Source of the DNA: Sulfurimonas sp. CG01_land_8_20_14_3_00_36_23
GTDB taxonomy: Bacteria; Campylobacterota; Campylobacteria; Campylobacterales; Sulfurimonadaceae
Assembly (NCBI GenBank): GCA_002781365.1
Contig: PETN01000016.1
Location: 62,001-126,000 of the forward strand
Length of the DNA: 64,000 bases
Direction of reading: 5' to 3'
How positions within the stretch are numbered: the first letter of the stretch is position 1; the number at the start of each line of letters is the position of its first letter. This document shows positions 51,927-60,030 of this stretch, piece by piece. Under the pieces are notes generated by a model that saw only the letters and a list, made by a program, of their open reading frames with translations, did no database searches and was not told the DNA's origin. A program made the position numbers and the translations under genes.

Positions 51927-52460
51927 TTAATAGAGTCCGAATTTCCCGTCGTTTCTTTTATAAAGAACACGTGTTTTACCCTCATTGTCAATAAAGATTT
52001 CAAAAAGTTTCCCATTCTCTTTAATCGCTTCTAACACATCTTCAACTTCACGTGGTTTGTAAAGCTCAAGTTCCACTGGTACAATTTTATCTTCAAGTGC
52101 TTCACCCGCTTCTTTAACATCAGCAGTTTCACTTTTTGCTTCATTTAAACCAATTTTACTGTGGTCAATATCTTTATCATGCATACGACGCATAGCTTTT
52201 TGTGCTCTTGAAATAGCTAAATCAATAGCTGCATATAAGTCATCGTCATTTTGTTTGATAATGATAGAGTTTTTGTGCGCGAGATTGATTACAAATTCTA
52301 CAACTGAGTGGTCTTTGCCTTTTTTAGTTTGTGCTGATGCTACTACACTCACAGAGATGATGTCCATATTGTATTTACTTAAAGTTTCAATCGATGTAGT
52401 CATATGAGCTTTGATAGCGTCAGTTAGTTCTAAATGTCTTCCCGTAAGAGAAATATTCAT
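51927..52460 (-). CDS. hpf: Ribosome hibernation promoting factor, long form
   Basis: 177 residues: an N-terminal S30AE domain (MNISLTGRHLELTDAIKAHM, then DDLYAAIDLAISRAQKAMRRMHDK) and a C-terminal dimerisation domain (KPREVEDVLEAIKENGKLFEIFIDNEGKTRVLYKRNDGKFGLY). Long HPF alone can make 100S ribosome dimers. AAAGGAT precedes the ATG. A short paralog lies at 37556-37885. The C-terminal domain is of the usual form. Confidence 0.93.
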   Translation of the reverse strand: MNISLTGRHLELTDAIKAHMTTSIETLSKYNMDIISVSVVASAQTKKGKDHSVVEFVINLAHKNSIIIKQNDDDLYAAIDLAISRAQKAMRRMHDKDIDHSKIGLNEAKSETADVKEAGEALEDKIVPVELELYKPREVEDVLEAIKENGKLFEIFIDNEGKTRVLYKRNDGKFGLY

Positions 52461-52514
52461 TTATAATCCTTTATTGTTTAGTTTATGGATTATATCATTA
52501 AAAAATTTATTTCA

Positions 52515-52955
52515 TTATAATTTTTGGATGCTTCTTCTAAAGTAACGGATAGGTTCCGTACCTGCAGTTGAAGTGACTGTAATATCCATAAGCACTGAAC
52601 CGTTTTGTTCTGGAGTTGCAATGTTGAAGTAGTTTGTACATGTTCCTACGGTACCAGTATAAATATATAACATAGTGACATTTACATCATAAAGATTGTT
52701 GTCAAAAGAGGTAATGATATTATCTATGCATCCATTTTGTGCTATATCTAATAGAGCCAGTTCAGCAGCACTTTTTGCATAGAGAGCAGCTTGTTCATGA
52801 AGATAGATATCTGTTGTTTTTTTACCTGTAGTTACTGTTAAAGCCAAGGAGAGCGCCATTATCGTGGAGATGACTAAAAGTATGGTGATAGCCATAATCA
52901 TAGCTATCCCCCTTCGTTGAGAAGGTAAGTTTAAAAAATAGTTTTTTCTTTGCAT
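52515..52955 (-). CDS. Minor pilin/MshP-like prepilin protein
   Basis: 146 residues. QRRGIAMIMAITILLVISTIMALSLALTVT is a type IV pilin-like N-terminal helix after a basic leader, with Gly before the hydrophobic run, but without the Glu at position 5; that is typical of PilX/MshP/GspK-like subunits. The rest is a small globular domain with two Cys (GCIDNI, GTCTNYF). It overlaps the upstream minor pilin gene by 25 bases. Last gene of the mshQ-like operon. Confidence 0.72.
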   Translation of the reverse strand: MQRKNYFLNLPSQRRGIAMIMAITILLVISTIMALSLALTVTTGKKTTDIYLHEQAALYAKSAAELALLDIAQNGCIDNIITSFDNNLYDVNVTMLYIYTGTVGTCTNYFNIATPEQNGSVLMDITVTSTAGTEPIRYFRRSIQKL

Positions 52956-53839
52956 AAAGAGTACTCCTCATTTTGAAGTAAGCTGCTTTTCGTACATACT
53001 TGTATCTTTACAACTGAGCCAACTGCCTTAAATCTGAAAGTACTTACATTTTGCATAAGTAAAGCACTTGAAGCATTTGCATCTGTATAACTTTCACCTT
53101 CCCATGGCTGGTAATCATAGTAGAGTCTTAAGTCACCACTCTTTGTTGCGGCATTATAGTTAGTAAGTGCTACAGCATAGGCACTCCAAGCTAGTTGATA
53201 ATATTCAAACACATCTACTCCAGCGAAACTATTTGTTGTTCCATCCGTTGCATTTCTTGGAATAAGTTCATTTATGGCAGCCCCACTTTTAATGGGATGC
53301 ATAACATTACTCTGGTCTGTAAATGCTACTCCATTCCAACCGTATTTAGTAATATCACTGTTAGAACCTACAAAATAGATAGCTGAATTATTGATACCAG
53401 TTCCACTACCGTGTGACAAAATCCCTATGAGATCATTGATGGCTGTCGTGTTTGTTTCTGGGGAATCCAGTAGAATGGCTGAAGAGGTTGATATGTCAAT
53501 TATACCGCTCCAGTTTGGTCGTTTATTGCCACGAAAACCTTCAATATCGGTTCCAATCCACTCTAATACAGTTGCATTTGTATCGAGAGTAGAACTTGAT
53601 AATGCTTCAAATTTGACACCTGGTTGTCTAGCAATGATGGAATCTTTGATACGGTACTGCAACCTTGAAGCGATGGACTCAACAGCCATTTCACTCTCTG
53701 CTTGGAGGCTGTTGTTTATATTGGAGTAGATGAAACTTTTGTACGCTTGGGCTAAAAACTCAACTCCAAATTTTCCTATAATTCCCATAACAACAATCAC
53801 AAAAACAAGTTCAAGCATAGTAAAACCAAAGCGACGCAT
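52931..53839 (-). CDS. Minor pilin, MshO/PilW-like
   Basis: 302 residues. RRFGFTMLELVFVIVVMGIIGKFG is a complete prepilin leader and helix with cleavage after Gly and Glu at position 5. The long C-terminal domain (about 270 residues) is rich in Asn and Thr, with a Cys pair near the end (VQVCTKSS, YSLCKEK). Length and order suggest the MshO/PilW class. Its start overlaps the upstream stop (TAATG). It would be a tip or initiation subunit of a type IV pilus or pseudopilus. Confidence 0.78.
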   Translation of the reverse strand: MRRFGFTMLELVFVIVVMGIIGKFGVEFLAQAYKSFIYSNINNSLQAESEMAVESIASRLQYRIKDSIIARQPGVKFEALSSSTLDTNATVLEWIGTDIEGFRGNKRPNWSGIIDISTSSAILLDSPETNTTAINDLIGILSHGSGTGINNSAIYFVGSNSDITKYGWNGVAFTDQSNVMHPIKSGAAINELIPRNATDGTTNSFAGVDVFEYYQLAWSAYAVALTNYNAATKSGDLRLYYDYQPWEGESYTDANASSALLMQNVSTFRFKAVGSVVKIQVCTKSSLLQNEEYSLCKEKTIF

Positions 53840-54450
53840 TAGAAAGTCCTTCTATAGTAGTCAATTTCACCAATATTGGCACTTTTTGCTTTGAGTATTG
53901 TCACGACTTTTCCAGCTGTATTTGTTACAGTTACATTGATGTCCTTCACATTTGCATCTGCGGCAGAGACAGATACAGAGAGCGTACTATTATAGTCATC
54001 TTTGTAGCCACTTGCAGTTGGAGTTGGATTAAGAAAAATACTCTGAGAGCCATGTGCCGCATCATTTAAGTCACTCACAGCACCTCCTTGAAGATTAAAG
54101 GCTATAGTTTCATTGTTGTCTAAACATCTTCTATGATAGGGCTGATTAATATGTCCTAGTCTTAAGTTCGTTGTGCTGTTGCAATCATTTCCTATATTTA
54201 TAACTCTAGAGAGATGACTCACATTGATATCTTGCATAGAGTTTTCATCCCAGTAACCCGAAGTTGCTCCCATAAGTTCAGCAGATGCAGCAAAAATAGC
54301 CTCTTGTACAATGTTGTTCTCCATCCCTCTTTGTGTAACAACTGCCATCATTGGAAGTGACATAACAGAGATAGCTATGATAACAATCGCAAAAATAAGT
54401 TCTATCATCGTAAAAGCAAATCTTTTACGATGATTCGTCATTGCTACCAC
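53839..54450 (-). CDS. Minor pilin, MshD/PilV/GspI-like
   Basis: 203 residues from a GTG at 54450 placed 6 bases after GGAG; an ATG at 54441 is possible. KRFAFTMIELIFAIVIIAISVMSLPMMAV is the prepilin helix with Glu at position 5; the cleavage residue before F is Ala rather than Gly, which is tolerated. Two Cys (GNDCNS, HRRCLDN) may form a disulfide. It overlaps the end of the large MshQ-like gene by 7 bases. Confidence 0.75.
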   Translation of the reverse strand: MVAMTNHRKRFAFTMIELIFAIVIIAISVMSLPMMAVVTQRGMENNIVQEAIFAASAELMGATSGYWDENSMQDINVSHLSRVINIGNDCNSTTNLRLGHINQPYHRRCLDNNETIAFNLQGGAVSDLNDAAHGSQSIFLNPTPTASGYKDDYNSTLSVSVSAADANVKDINVTVTNTAGKVVTILKAKSANIGEIDYYRRTF

Positions 54451-57400
54451 ATACTTCTCCTGTTTGTTTTTGGACTAGCAGGGTCAGCCGTAGTTGTGTT
54501 TGTCTCATGCGTGCCACTCCAGCCTGTTGTGGCGATATCAAATTCAACAGGGAATTGGTTCGTGTTGGCTCCTGCATTATCTTGATTGTAAAGGAGCCAA
54601 GGAGAGGCATTGTGTATCATCGTAGTTCTGTACGGATAGCCTTGCGTTGCATCATAGGTCATAAGCGTTGAGTTATCGGGATGAATACCAGTAGAAGAGC
54701 CTGCCACAGTCACTTTCCCTATTGCATCTTTTTCAACTACTGTTCCCGCATTTCCTTGAGTAGCTGTATGGTTCTCGTTTATAAACCATCTTATGTCGTC
54801 TGAATTCGTTGCGTTCGTACCGTTTGGCAATAAACTCTTCGTACATGCTACTGCAACATTATCCGTACCAAAACAGAATGCTTCATAGTAGATATTTGCT
54901 GTTCCAGTAGGTTGGTCAAATCGCTGTCTTGCAGCATGCGCACGTCCATAGATAAAAGTCGCATTTGCATCTGCGACACTTACCCCAGAGATAACTTTTG
55001 TGTTTCCAGATGTAGATGTATAGCTAGTACTTGCATTTAAGTCAACATTCGCTCCGAGCACTCTAAATGGATTTTTAGCATTATTGATAGTGCGTGGATA
55101 ATTGAACATGATTTTCTTTGTATTGTTTGCTTCATTCAATGGGATGGTAAGCGCACCGTTTAGAAAGTTGAGATTCACTGTTTCATTTATATCATCTTTA
55201 TTTGGAACTAAGGTAGCTACAGTTGGTACGGTTAAGTTGATATTAACAGGATTTTCCCAAGAAGCCTGCTTAAAGTTTTGTGTAGTACCATTTAAACTGT
55301 TTTGCGCAGTCAGAGTTAAACTGAGGTGTGCAGAAACATTTAAATCATTGGAAAGATAGGTAAAGTTACCTCCATTGCTGTTGTTAAGTGTTACAGCACT
55401 TAGCGCAAAGTGGTCTGGAATAAAGGTCGCATTGATATCACCGCATACATAAGCTCCAGTGGGTGAACAATCTTCAGCAGTGTCGCTATTGTAAGTATCT
55501 ACTTCTGCCCACTTTTTATCGATGATTTTGATATTGACTTTACCTACATCTGTAAAAGAGAGCGTTGCATTTGCTGTATAACCATCAATGATAGTAAATG
55601 GAGAGAGAGGATGAAAACTTAACACACCATTTAATGATGCAGTTCCATCGGTTAAATCAGGTTTGTATATAGTTTTATTTAGATCAAGTACGTTATTGGC
55701 AGTAATTATATTGTAGTCACTACTTAATGTGTTCGTGGCATAGTTTATAGCGCTTAAGGTAAGGTTATACTCTTTTGCCGAAGTGAGAAGTTCTGTATCT
55801 TCTCCAGCAGGGAATGCCAATACAAATTTATCTGGTCTAATTGAAAAGCTATCCCTAGAACAAAGATAAGTTGGAATTCCATTTGAAGGAGTAAGGTGCA
55901 TTTTAAAGGATGCATCTTTGATAGCTTTAGAGTACGTTACAGAAATATTTGCAGAAGATTGGTTTGCAAAATGAACAGTTTGCATATTGGATAGCGGTAC
56001 CGCTGATGCACACATAGACTCCCTGCATGTATCATCTGAACATAGCGAGTAGTTTGGAGTTTTTATGATGGATATATTGATATCATCTGTAATATTGAGA
56101 AGTGAAGTTAAATCAGTGTCAAGGGCTAAAACTTTTACACTAAATGGCTTGTTGACCACTTGAGTCCAAAGGGCATTTAATGGATCTGCATTATTTAGAG
56201 GATCAGTAGAACCTGCAAAATTACTATTAACCACATTAAAGTTACCTGCAGGAGCATATGCAGAAAAAGAGTTACTGAAATCTGTACATTTACGAATAGG
56301 GATTCCAACAAAATCAATATTAAGTAGGCTATTGCGATAGCTAACAAGATAGACATTTTCGCTGACACTTACTTCATTGATTTTAGCTTGATATTTAAAC
56401 TTTGTCACATCACCTAAAGCAATATCACCTCCAATGAGGTTATTGGCTCCTGCTCCTACTAAGTATTGTGTAGTATTTGAATCCACATTAAACTCTGCAG
56501 TGTCATCTCCAATGGTATCTGTTCTGTTTGTAGTAGGATAGGTTATGCCAGGAATTGGTGCAATATTCATACTCTCTGGGACATATTCAAGTCCATCTCC
56601 TGGAGCAAATATTTGTTGAATAGATACTTTCTTCGCTACTTCAAAGTTTCTATTGGTGATAGAAACTTCATAATCTACAGTATCTCCAACATTTGGGGTG
56701 TTCGTTGCACTCACATTTAAGTCGTTAAATGTAAGTGCTTCATCATAACAGACATCGGGTTGATAAAGTTCAGTCGAGAAGGCAAAAACACCTGGAAAAA
56801 ATTGATCTCCAGAACCAGTTAGTTTTATAGTTGTAGTTGTTTGTCGATTCCCTATGATAGAGAGTGCACCTGTTCCAACAGTTCCAACATTAAATGTCCG
56901 TATATCCACACCAATAGTATTTGAACAGCTAGGATTTCTATTTGTGACATTCACTCCAGCTATATCTTCTGCTGATTTAAATACATTGCTTCCAAGAGAT
57001 TGATCTACTCCGTTGTTGTCAGTCATAGTTACACTGTCATTTAAAGAGATATCACCTTCTCCTGCAAAAATTAAAAACTTTGAGTCAACTGCGCCACTTG
57101 TAGGTGTTAAAAATCCACTTAAGACAGATGTTTTTGTAGTATTGTGTATACCTAAATAGCCATCGTAAGAAGAGATGTTTCTAAGTGCTGAGGCATTGTC
57201 TTTGTAGACGATTACTAAAGACCATGCACCAAAACCATTACTTGTTTTTGGTGCATATACATCAGCTACCCAAAGAGGTTTGTTGTATCCAGTAGCATCA
57301 AGGATAGTAGAGTTTACATCATCTACACTTGTTTTAATGATATCTGTTACATCCGCCACACCTTGGTAGTCTGAGCCTAACCAATTAAATTTAGAGTTTA

Positions 57401-58562
57401 TACTGTTTAGAACTTGATAGTTAGTCTGTCCGTAAGCTTTGACTTTAACAGTTCGACCATTTTTGACATCGCCATTACTATTATTTGTTCTACCTTGCCA
57501 ATAAAGAAGTGCATATTGTATGTCCGCGCCTGAAACACCTTGAGGAAGAACTAAATCAGCTGATGTAGAATTAAATGTATTTGTGTCACTATCTAAATCA
57601 GCGTAGACAACATTTAAGTTATTATTGTTTGTAGAAGCTGGAGCACATACTCCACCACTATCTAATTTTACAGAGTTACCGATGATTTGCATGTCACCAA
57701 CTATATTGTTTTGTCGGTAAAGGGTAAAGACTCTGTCATTATTTCTTGTATAGTCGCTATTATCATCATCATCAGTAATCGTGAAAGTTGTTTGTGCAGT
57801 TGAAATTGTGGAGCCAACTGGATTTGATAAATTTATGTAAAAGATTTCATCATTCTCTATTGTTGTGTCCCCATTGACAAGAACAGTTATGGTTTTTGAA
57901 GTCTCGCCAGGGAGGAATGTTAAGGTCCCAGATGTAGCATTATAATCACCATCCAAAACTGTCGCTGTTCCATCACTTGTTGAATAATCTACTGTTACAG
58001 TAGAGAGAGAGACAGGGTATGAGTTGACTGTAGTAGTAAACGTTTTTTGCCCACTATTACCTTCTGTATCTGGTGTTGGAGTAGTAAGACTTAACCCAGA
58101 AGTAGCTGCAAAGCTAAAATCTATTTGGTATTTAACATCATTATCATCATCATCATCATCATCATCGACAACATATATATAAACACTTTCTCCTGCCAAT
58201 AATGTTATTTGAGAAAGTGTATGTGTTTTTGATTTTGTCTGTCCATAATATTCATTTCCATTTTCAGATGAGCCAACTTGAAATCTGTAGTCTCCATTAT
58301 TTGTAGTGAAGGAACTCATATCTAAAGTGCCTTTCACACCTGCAGTAAAGTAAAAATAATCTTTTTCTCTATTTGGAGAAGTACCACTGATGCAGGTAGT
58401 AATACTTGATGATTTGTTATGGAGTGCAGGAATAATAGTTCCTGGAGCAGAATCAGCAGCATCATTGGTTGTTGAATCAATTAAAGAACATGCAGCGGAT
58501 AAACTAGTGTTTAAAAAGAGTAAAAATAATAGCAAAGAAATTTTTATAGTAAAAGTTTTCAT
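54444..58562 (-). CDS. Large exported adhesin-like protein, MshQ/DUF6701-related, with Calx-beta domain
   Basis: 1372 residues with a signal peptide (to about residue 23, LSAAC). Domains in order: a pre-peptidase-like N-terminal part with a run of 8 Asp (~140-147); a Calx-beta domain (TPDTEGNSGQKTFTTTV to TTFTITDDDDNSD, ~163-270); a middle region with NDRVFTLYRQN; a DUF11-like segment (NATNTPNVGDTVDYEVSITNR); and a C-terminal region with FIPDHFALSA as in MshQ-type DUF6701 proteins. It leads the operon of three prepilins, the same company MshQ keeps in Vibrio. It is probably a pilus-associated surface protein; its ligand is unknown. Confidence 0.75.
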   Translation of the reverse strand: MKTFTIKISLLLFLLFLNTSLSAACSLIDSTTNDAADSAPGTIIPALHNKSSSITTCISGTSPNREKDYFYFTAGVKGTLDMSSFTTNNGDYRFQVGSSENGNEYYGQTKSKTHTLSQITLLAGESVYIYVVDDDDDDDDNDVKYQIDFSFAATSGLSLTTPTPDTEGNSGQKTFTTTVNSYPVSLSTVTVDYSTSDGTATVLDGDYNATSGTLTFLPGETSKTITVLVNGDTTIENDEIFYINLSNPVGSTISTAQTTFTITDDDDNSDYTRNNDRVFTLYRQNNIVGDMQIIGNSVKLDSGGVCAPASTNNNNLNVVYADLDSDTNTFNSTSADLVLPQGVSGADIQYALLYWQGRTNNSNGDVKNGRTVKVKAYGQTNYQVLNSINSKFNWLGSDYQGVADVTDIIKTSVDDVNSTILDATGYNKPLWVADVYAPKTSNGFGAWSLVIVYKDNASALRNISSYDGYLGIHNTTKTSVLSGFLTPTSGAVDSKFLIFAGEGDISLNDSVTMTDNNGVDQSLGSNVFKSAEDIAGVNVTNRNPSCSNTIGVDIRTFNVGTVGTGALSIIGNRQTTTTIKLTGSGDQFFPGVFAFSTELYQPDVCYDEALTFNDLNVSATNTPNVGDTVDYEVSITNRNFEVAKKVSIQQIFAPGDGLEYVPESMNIAPIPGITYPTTNRTDTIGDDTAEFNVDSNTTQYLVGAGANNLIGGDIALGDVTKFKYQAKINEVSVSENVYLVSYRNSLLNIDFVGIPIRKCTDFSNSFSAYAPAGNFNVVNSNFAGSTDPLNNADPLNALWTQVVNKPFSVKVLALDTDLTSLLNITDDINISIIKTPNYSLCSDDTCRESMCASAVPLSNMQTVHFANQSSANISVTYSKAIKDASFKMHLTPSNGIPTYLCSRDSFSIRPDKFVLAFPAGEDTELLTSAKEYNLTLSAINYATNTLSSDYNIITANNVLDLNKTIYKPDLTDGTASLNGVLSFHPLSPFTIIDGYTANATLSFTDVGKVNIKIIDKKWAEVDTYNSDTAEDCSPTGAYVCGDINATFIPDHFALSAVTLNNSNGGNFTYLSNDLNVSAHLSLTLTAQNSLNGTTQNFKQASWENPVNINLTVPTVATLVPNKDDINETVNLNFLNGALTIPLNEANNTKKIMFNYPRTINNAKNPFRVLGANVDLNASTSYTSTSGNTKVISGVSVADANATFIYGRAHAARQRFDQPTGTANIYYEAFCFGTDNVAVACTKSLLPNGTNATNSDDIRWFINENHTATQGNAGTVVEKDAIGKVTVAGSSTGIHPDNSTLMTYDATQGYPYRTTMIHNASPWLLYNQDNAGANTNQFPVEFDIATTGWSGTHETNTTTADPASPKTNRRSMW
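58143..58166. repeat. ATC trinucleotide microsatellite (8 units)
   Basis: Eight ATC units encode a run of Asp in the MshQ-like protein. Copy-number change would lengthen or shorten the acidic tract without frameshift. Confidence 0.85.
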
Positions 58563-58722
58563 AGAATCTCCTTATGTAGTAGTGAAGAACAGGGCTCAAC
58601 GACAAGTTATAATAATTTAGGAGTTCATTATATCACTGAATAAGCTTTACATATACTTAAAAACATGTTGTTTATTGAAATACAACGACACTTTATAATG
58701 TTATTTTGAAGTTGTACGTCTC

Positions 58723-58735
58723 TTTCCACATGCCA
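58723..58735 (+). repeat. Dispersed 13-bp repeat, exact
   Basis: Exact single copy, intergenic, 12 bases after the fliW stop; no opposed partner. It is followed on the plus strand by a run of A. Confidence 0.9.
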
Positions 58736-58747
58736 AAAAAAAGTTCA

Positions 58748-59128
58748 CTATTTGGTTAAAAAAGTAGAAATTTTTTCTGCTATGCCAAGATTAGTAGATT
58801 CTGGTAATATGATTTGAGCAGCTTTTTTGTTGTCTGTGTTAAAGACAAGGGGTCCTATAAAGTTCACTATAGAGTCTTCAATAGGGGTTTGAACAAGTAG
58901 AATATTGAGGATGAGTAGATTAGAGTCTTTATCTATCTCGAGTAATTCTTGAATGTTTTTTGGAACTTCAAAATCATACTCTCTCAAAACAAAAGGGTTA
59001 ATAAGTGTAAAAGAGATGTGCTCATCTTCTACAGCTTGCATTTTCATAAATATATCGTCAATTTTTTGTAGTTCAACCTGCTTTATGTTGTCAAAACCTA
59101 AAAGAGGTACGCTTATATCAAATTTCAT
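58748..59128 (-). CDS. fliW: Flagellar assembly factor FliW
   Basis: 126 residues. LLGFDNIKQVELQKIDDIFMKMQ, FTLINPFVLREYDFEVP, LLILNILLV and NFIGPLVFNTDNKKAAQIILP are FliW hallmarks. FliW binds flagellin and, when free, blocks CsrA and relieves flagellin mRNA repression. The flagellin gene at 45045 is a plausible target, though no csrA is present in the window. It stands alone on the minus strand. Confidence 0.93.
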   Translation of the reverse strand: MKFDISVPLLGFDNIKQVELQKIDDIFMKMQAVEDEHISFTLINPFVLREYDFEVPKNIQELLEIDKDSNLLILNILLVQTPIEDSIVNFIGPLVFNTDNKKAAQIILPESTNLGIAEKISTFLTK

Positions 59129-59252
59129 TAAAAACCTTTTGTTTATATTGTGTCGATTATAACACCTTTAAGCATAAAATGTACCTACTTTAAAGTGGGA
59201 TATAACTCTTTTTGATAGAATAACAGATTAAATAAAATAGGGAAAATAATAT

Positions 59253-59999
59253 ATGAAGATTAAAATGAATTTTGCGTTTCTAATACTAAGTGTGCTACTG
59301 TTTTTTAGTGGATGTACAAAAGATTTGGAAGAGTATAATAAGCCTGCAATTTATTGGTATTCTAAAATTATAGTAAATATTTCTAACGGCAATATAGATA
59401 AAGCGGATGGATACTATAGTTCACTTCAGGGAGAGCATATTGGTTCTCCACTTTTGCCAGAGGCAACAATGATACTTGCTATCGCACATATGTATTATCA
59501 AGAGTATCTTTTGAGTGAACACTTTTTAAATGAGTATATAACAAGATATGCAAACCCAAACGAAAAAGAGTTCGCAGAGTTTTTAAAAATAAAAGCTAAA
59601 TATATGGCTTTGCCAAATCCAAGACGCGACCAAGCTTTAATACATGAAGCCATAGATGAGGGCAATAAGTTTAAAAACAGTTATCCAAACTCGATGTATT
59701 ATAGTGTTGTAGATACGATGGTAACAAATCTCATGATGGCGCAAGCATCACTTAATGAGACAATAATTGACTTGTACACGAGACTAGATAAACCAAAAAG
59801 TGCAGAGTATTATAAAAACCTAAAGCCTCAAGCATGGATACACTGGGATGAGATTGATAGAGCAAAATCGAGTTGGTATAGAGAGTGGTTTGAAGGAGAT
59901 GGCACACAGAGTTGGTACGGCTTTCTTGTGCCAGATACAAGAAGTGTTGTTTCAAGAAACTCAATTAGTGAAGATAGTAATACGAGTGACACAAAATAA
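59253..59999 (+). CDS. bamD: BamD-like outer-membrane assembly lipoprotein
   Basis: 248 residues with lipobox FSGC (Cys21). TPR-like repeats follow in the BamD pattern (PAIYWYSKIIVNISNGNIDKAD, PLLPEATMILAIAHMYYQEYLLSEHFLNEYITRYAN). BamD is the essential lipoprotein partner of BamA in inserting outer-membrane beta-barrels. lon follows by 31 bases, an arrangement I would expect in related genomes. Confidence 0.87.
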   Translation: MKIKMNFAFLILSVLLFFSGCTKDLEEYNKPAIYWYSKIIVNISNGNIDKADGYYSSLQGEHIGSPLLPEATMILAIAHMYYQEYLLSEHFLNEYITRYANPNEKEFAEFLKIKAKYMALPNPRRDQALIHEAIDEGNKFKNSYPNSMYYSVVDTMVTNLMMAQASLNETIIDLYTRLDKPKSAEYYKNLKPQAWIHWDEIDRAKSSWYREWFEGDGTQSWYGFLVPDTRSVVSRNSISEDSNTSDTK

Positions 60000-60030
60000 T
60001 TTTTACAAATTTAAAAAAGGATAATAATTT

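Noticed and set aside
214-58735. Reading the 13-mer as a Chi, KOPS or other polar chromosome signal
   Set aside because: Exact copies are split 8:8 between strands and often face each other, unlike polar signals.
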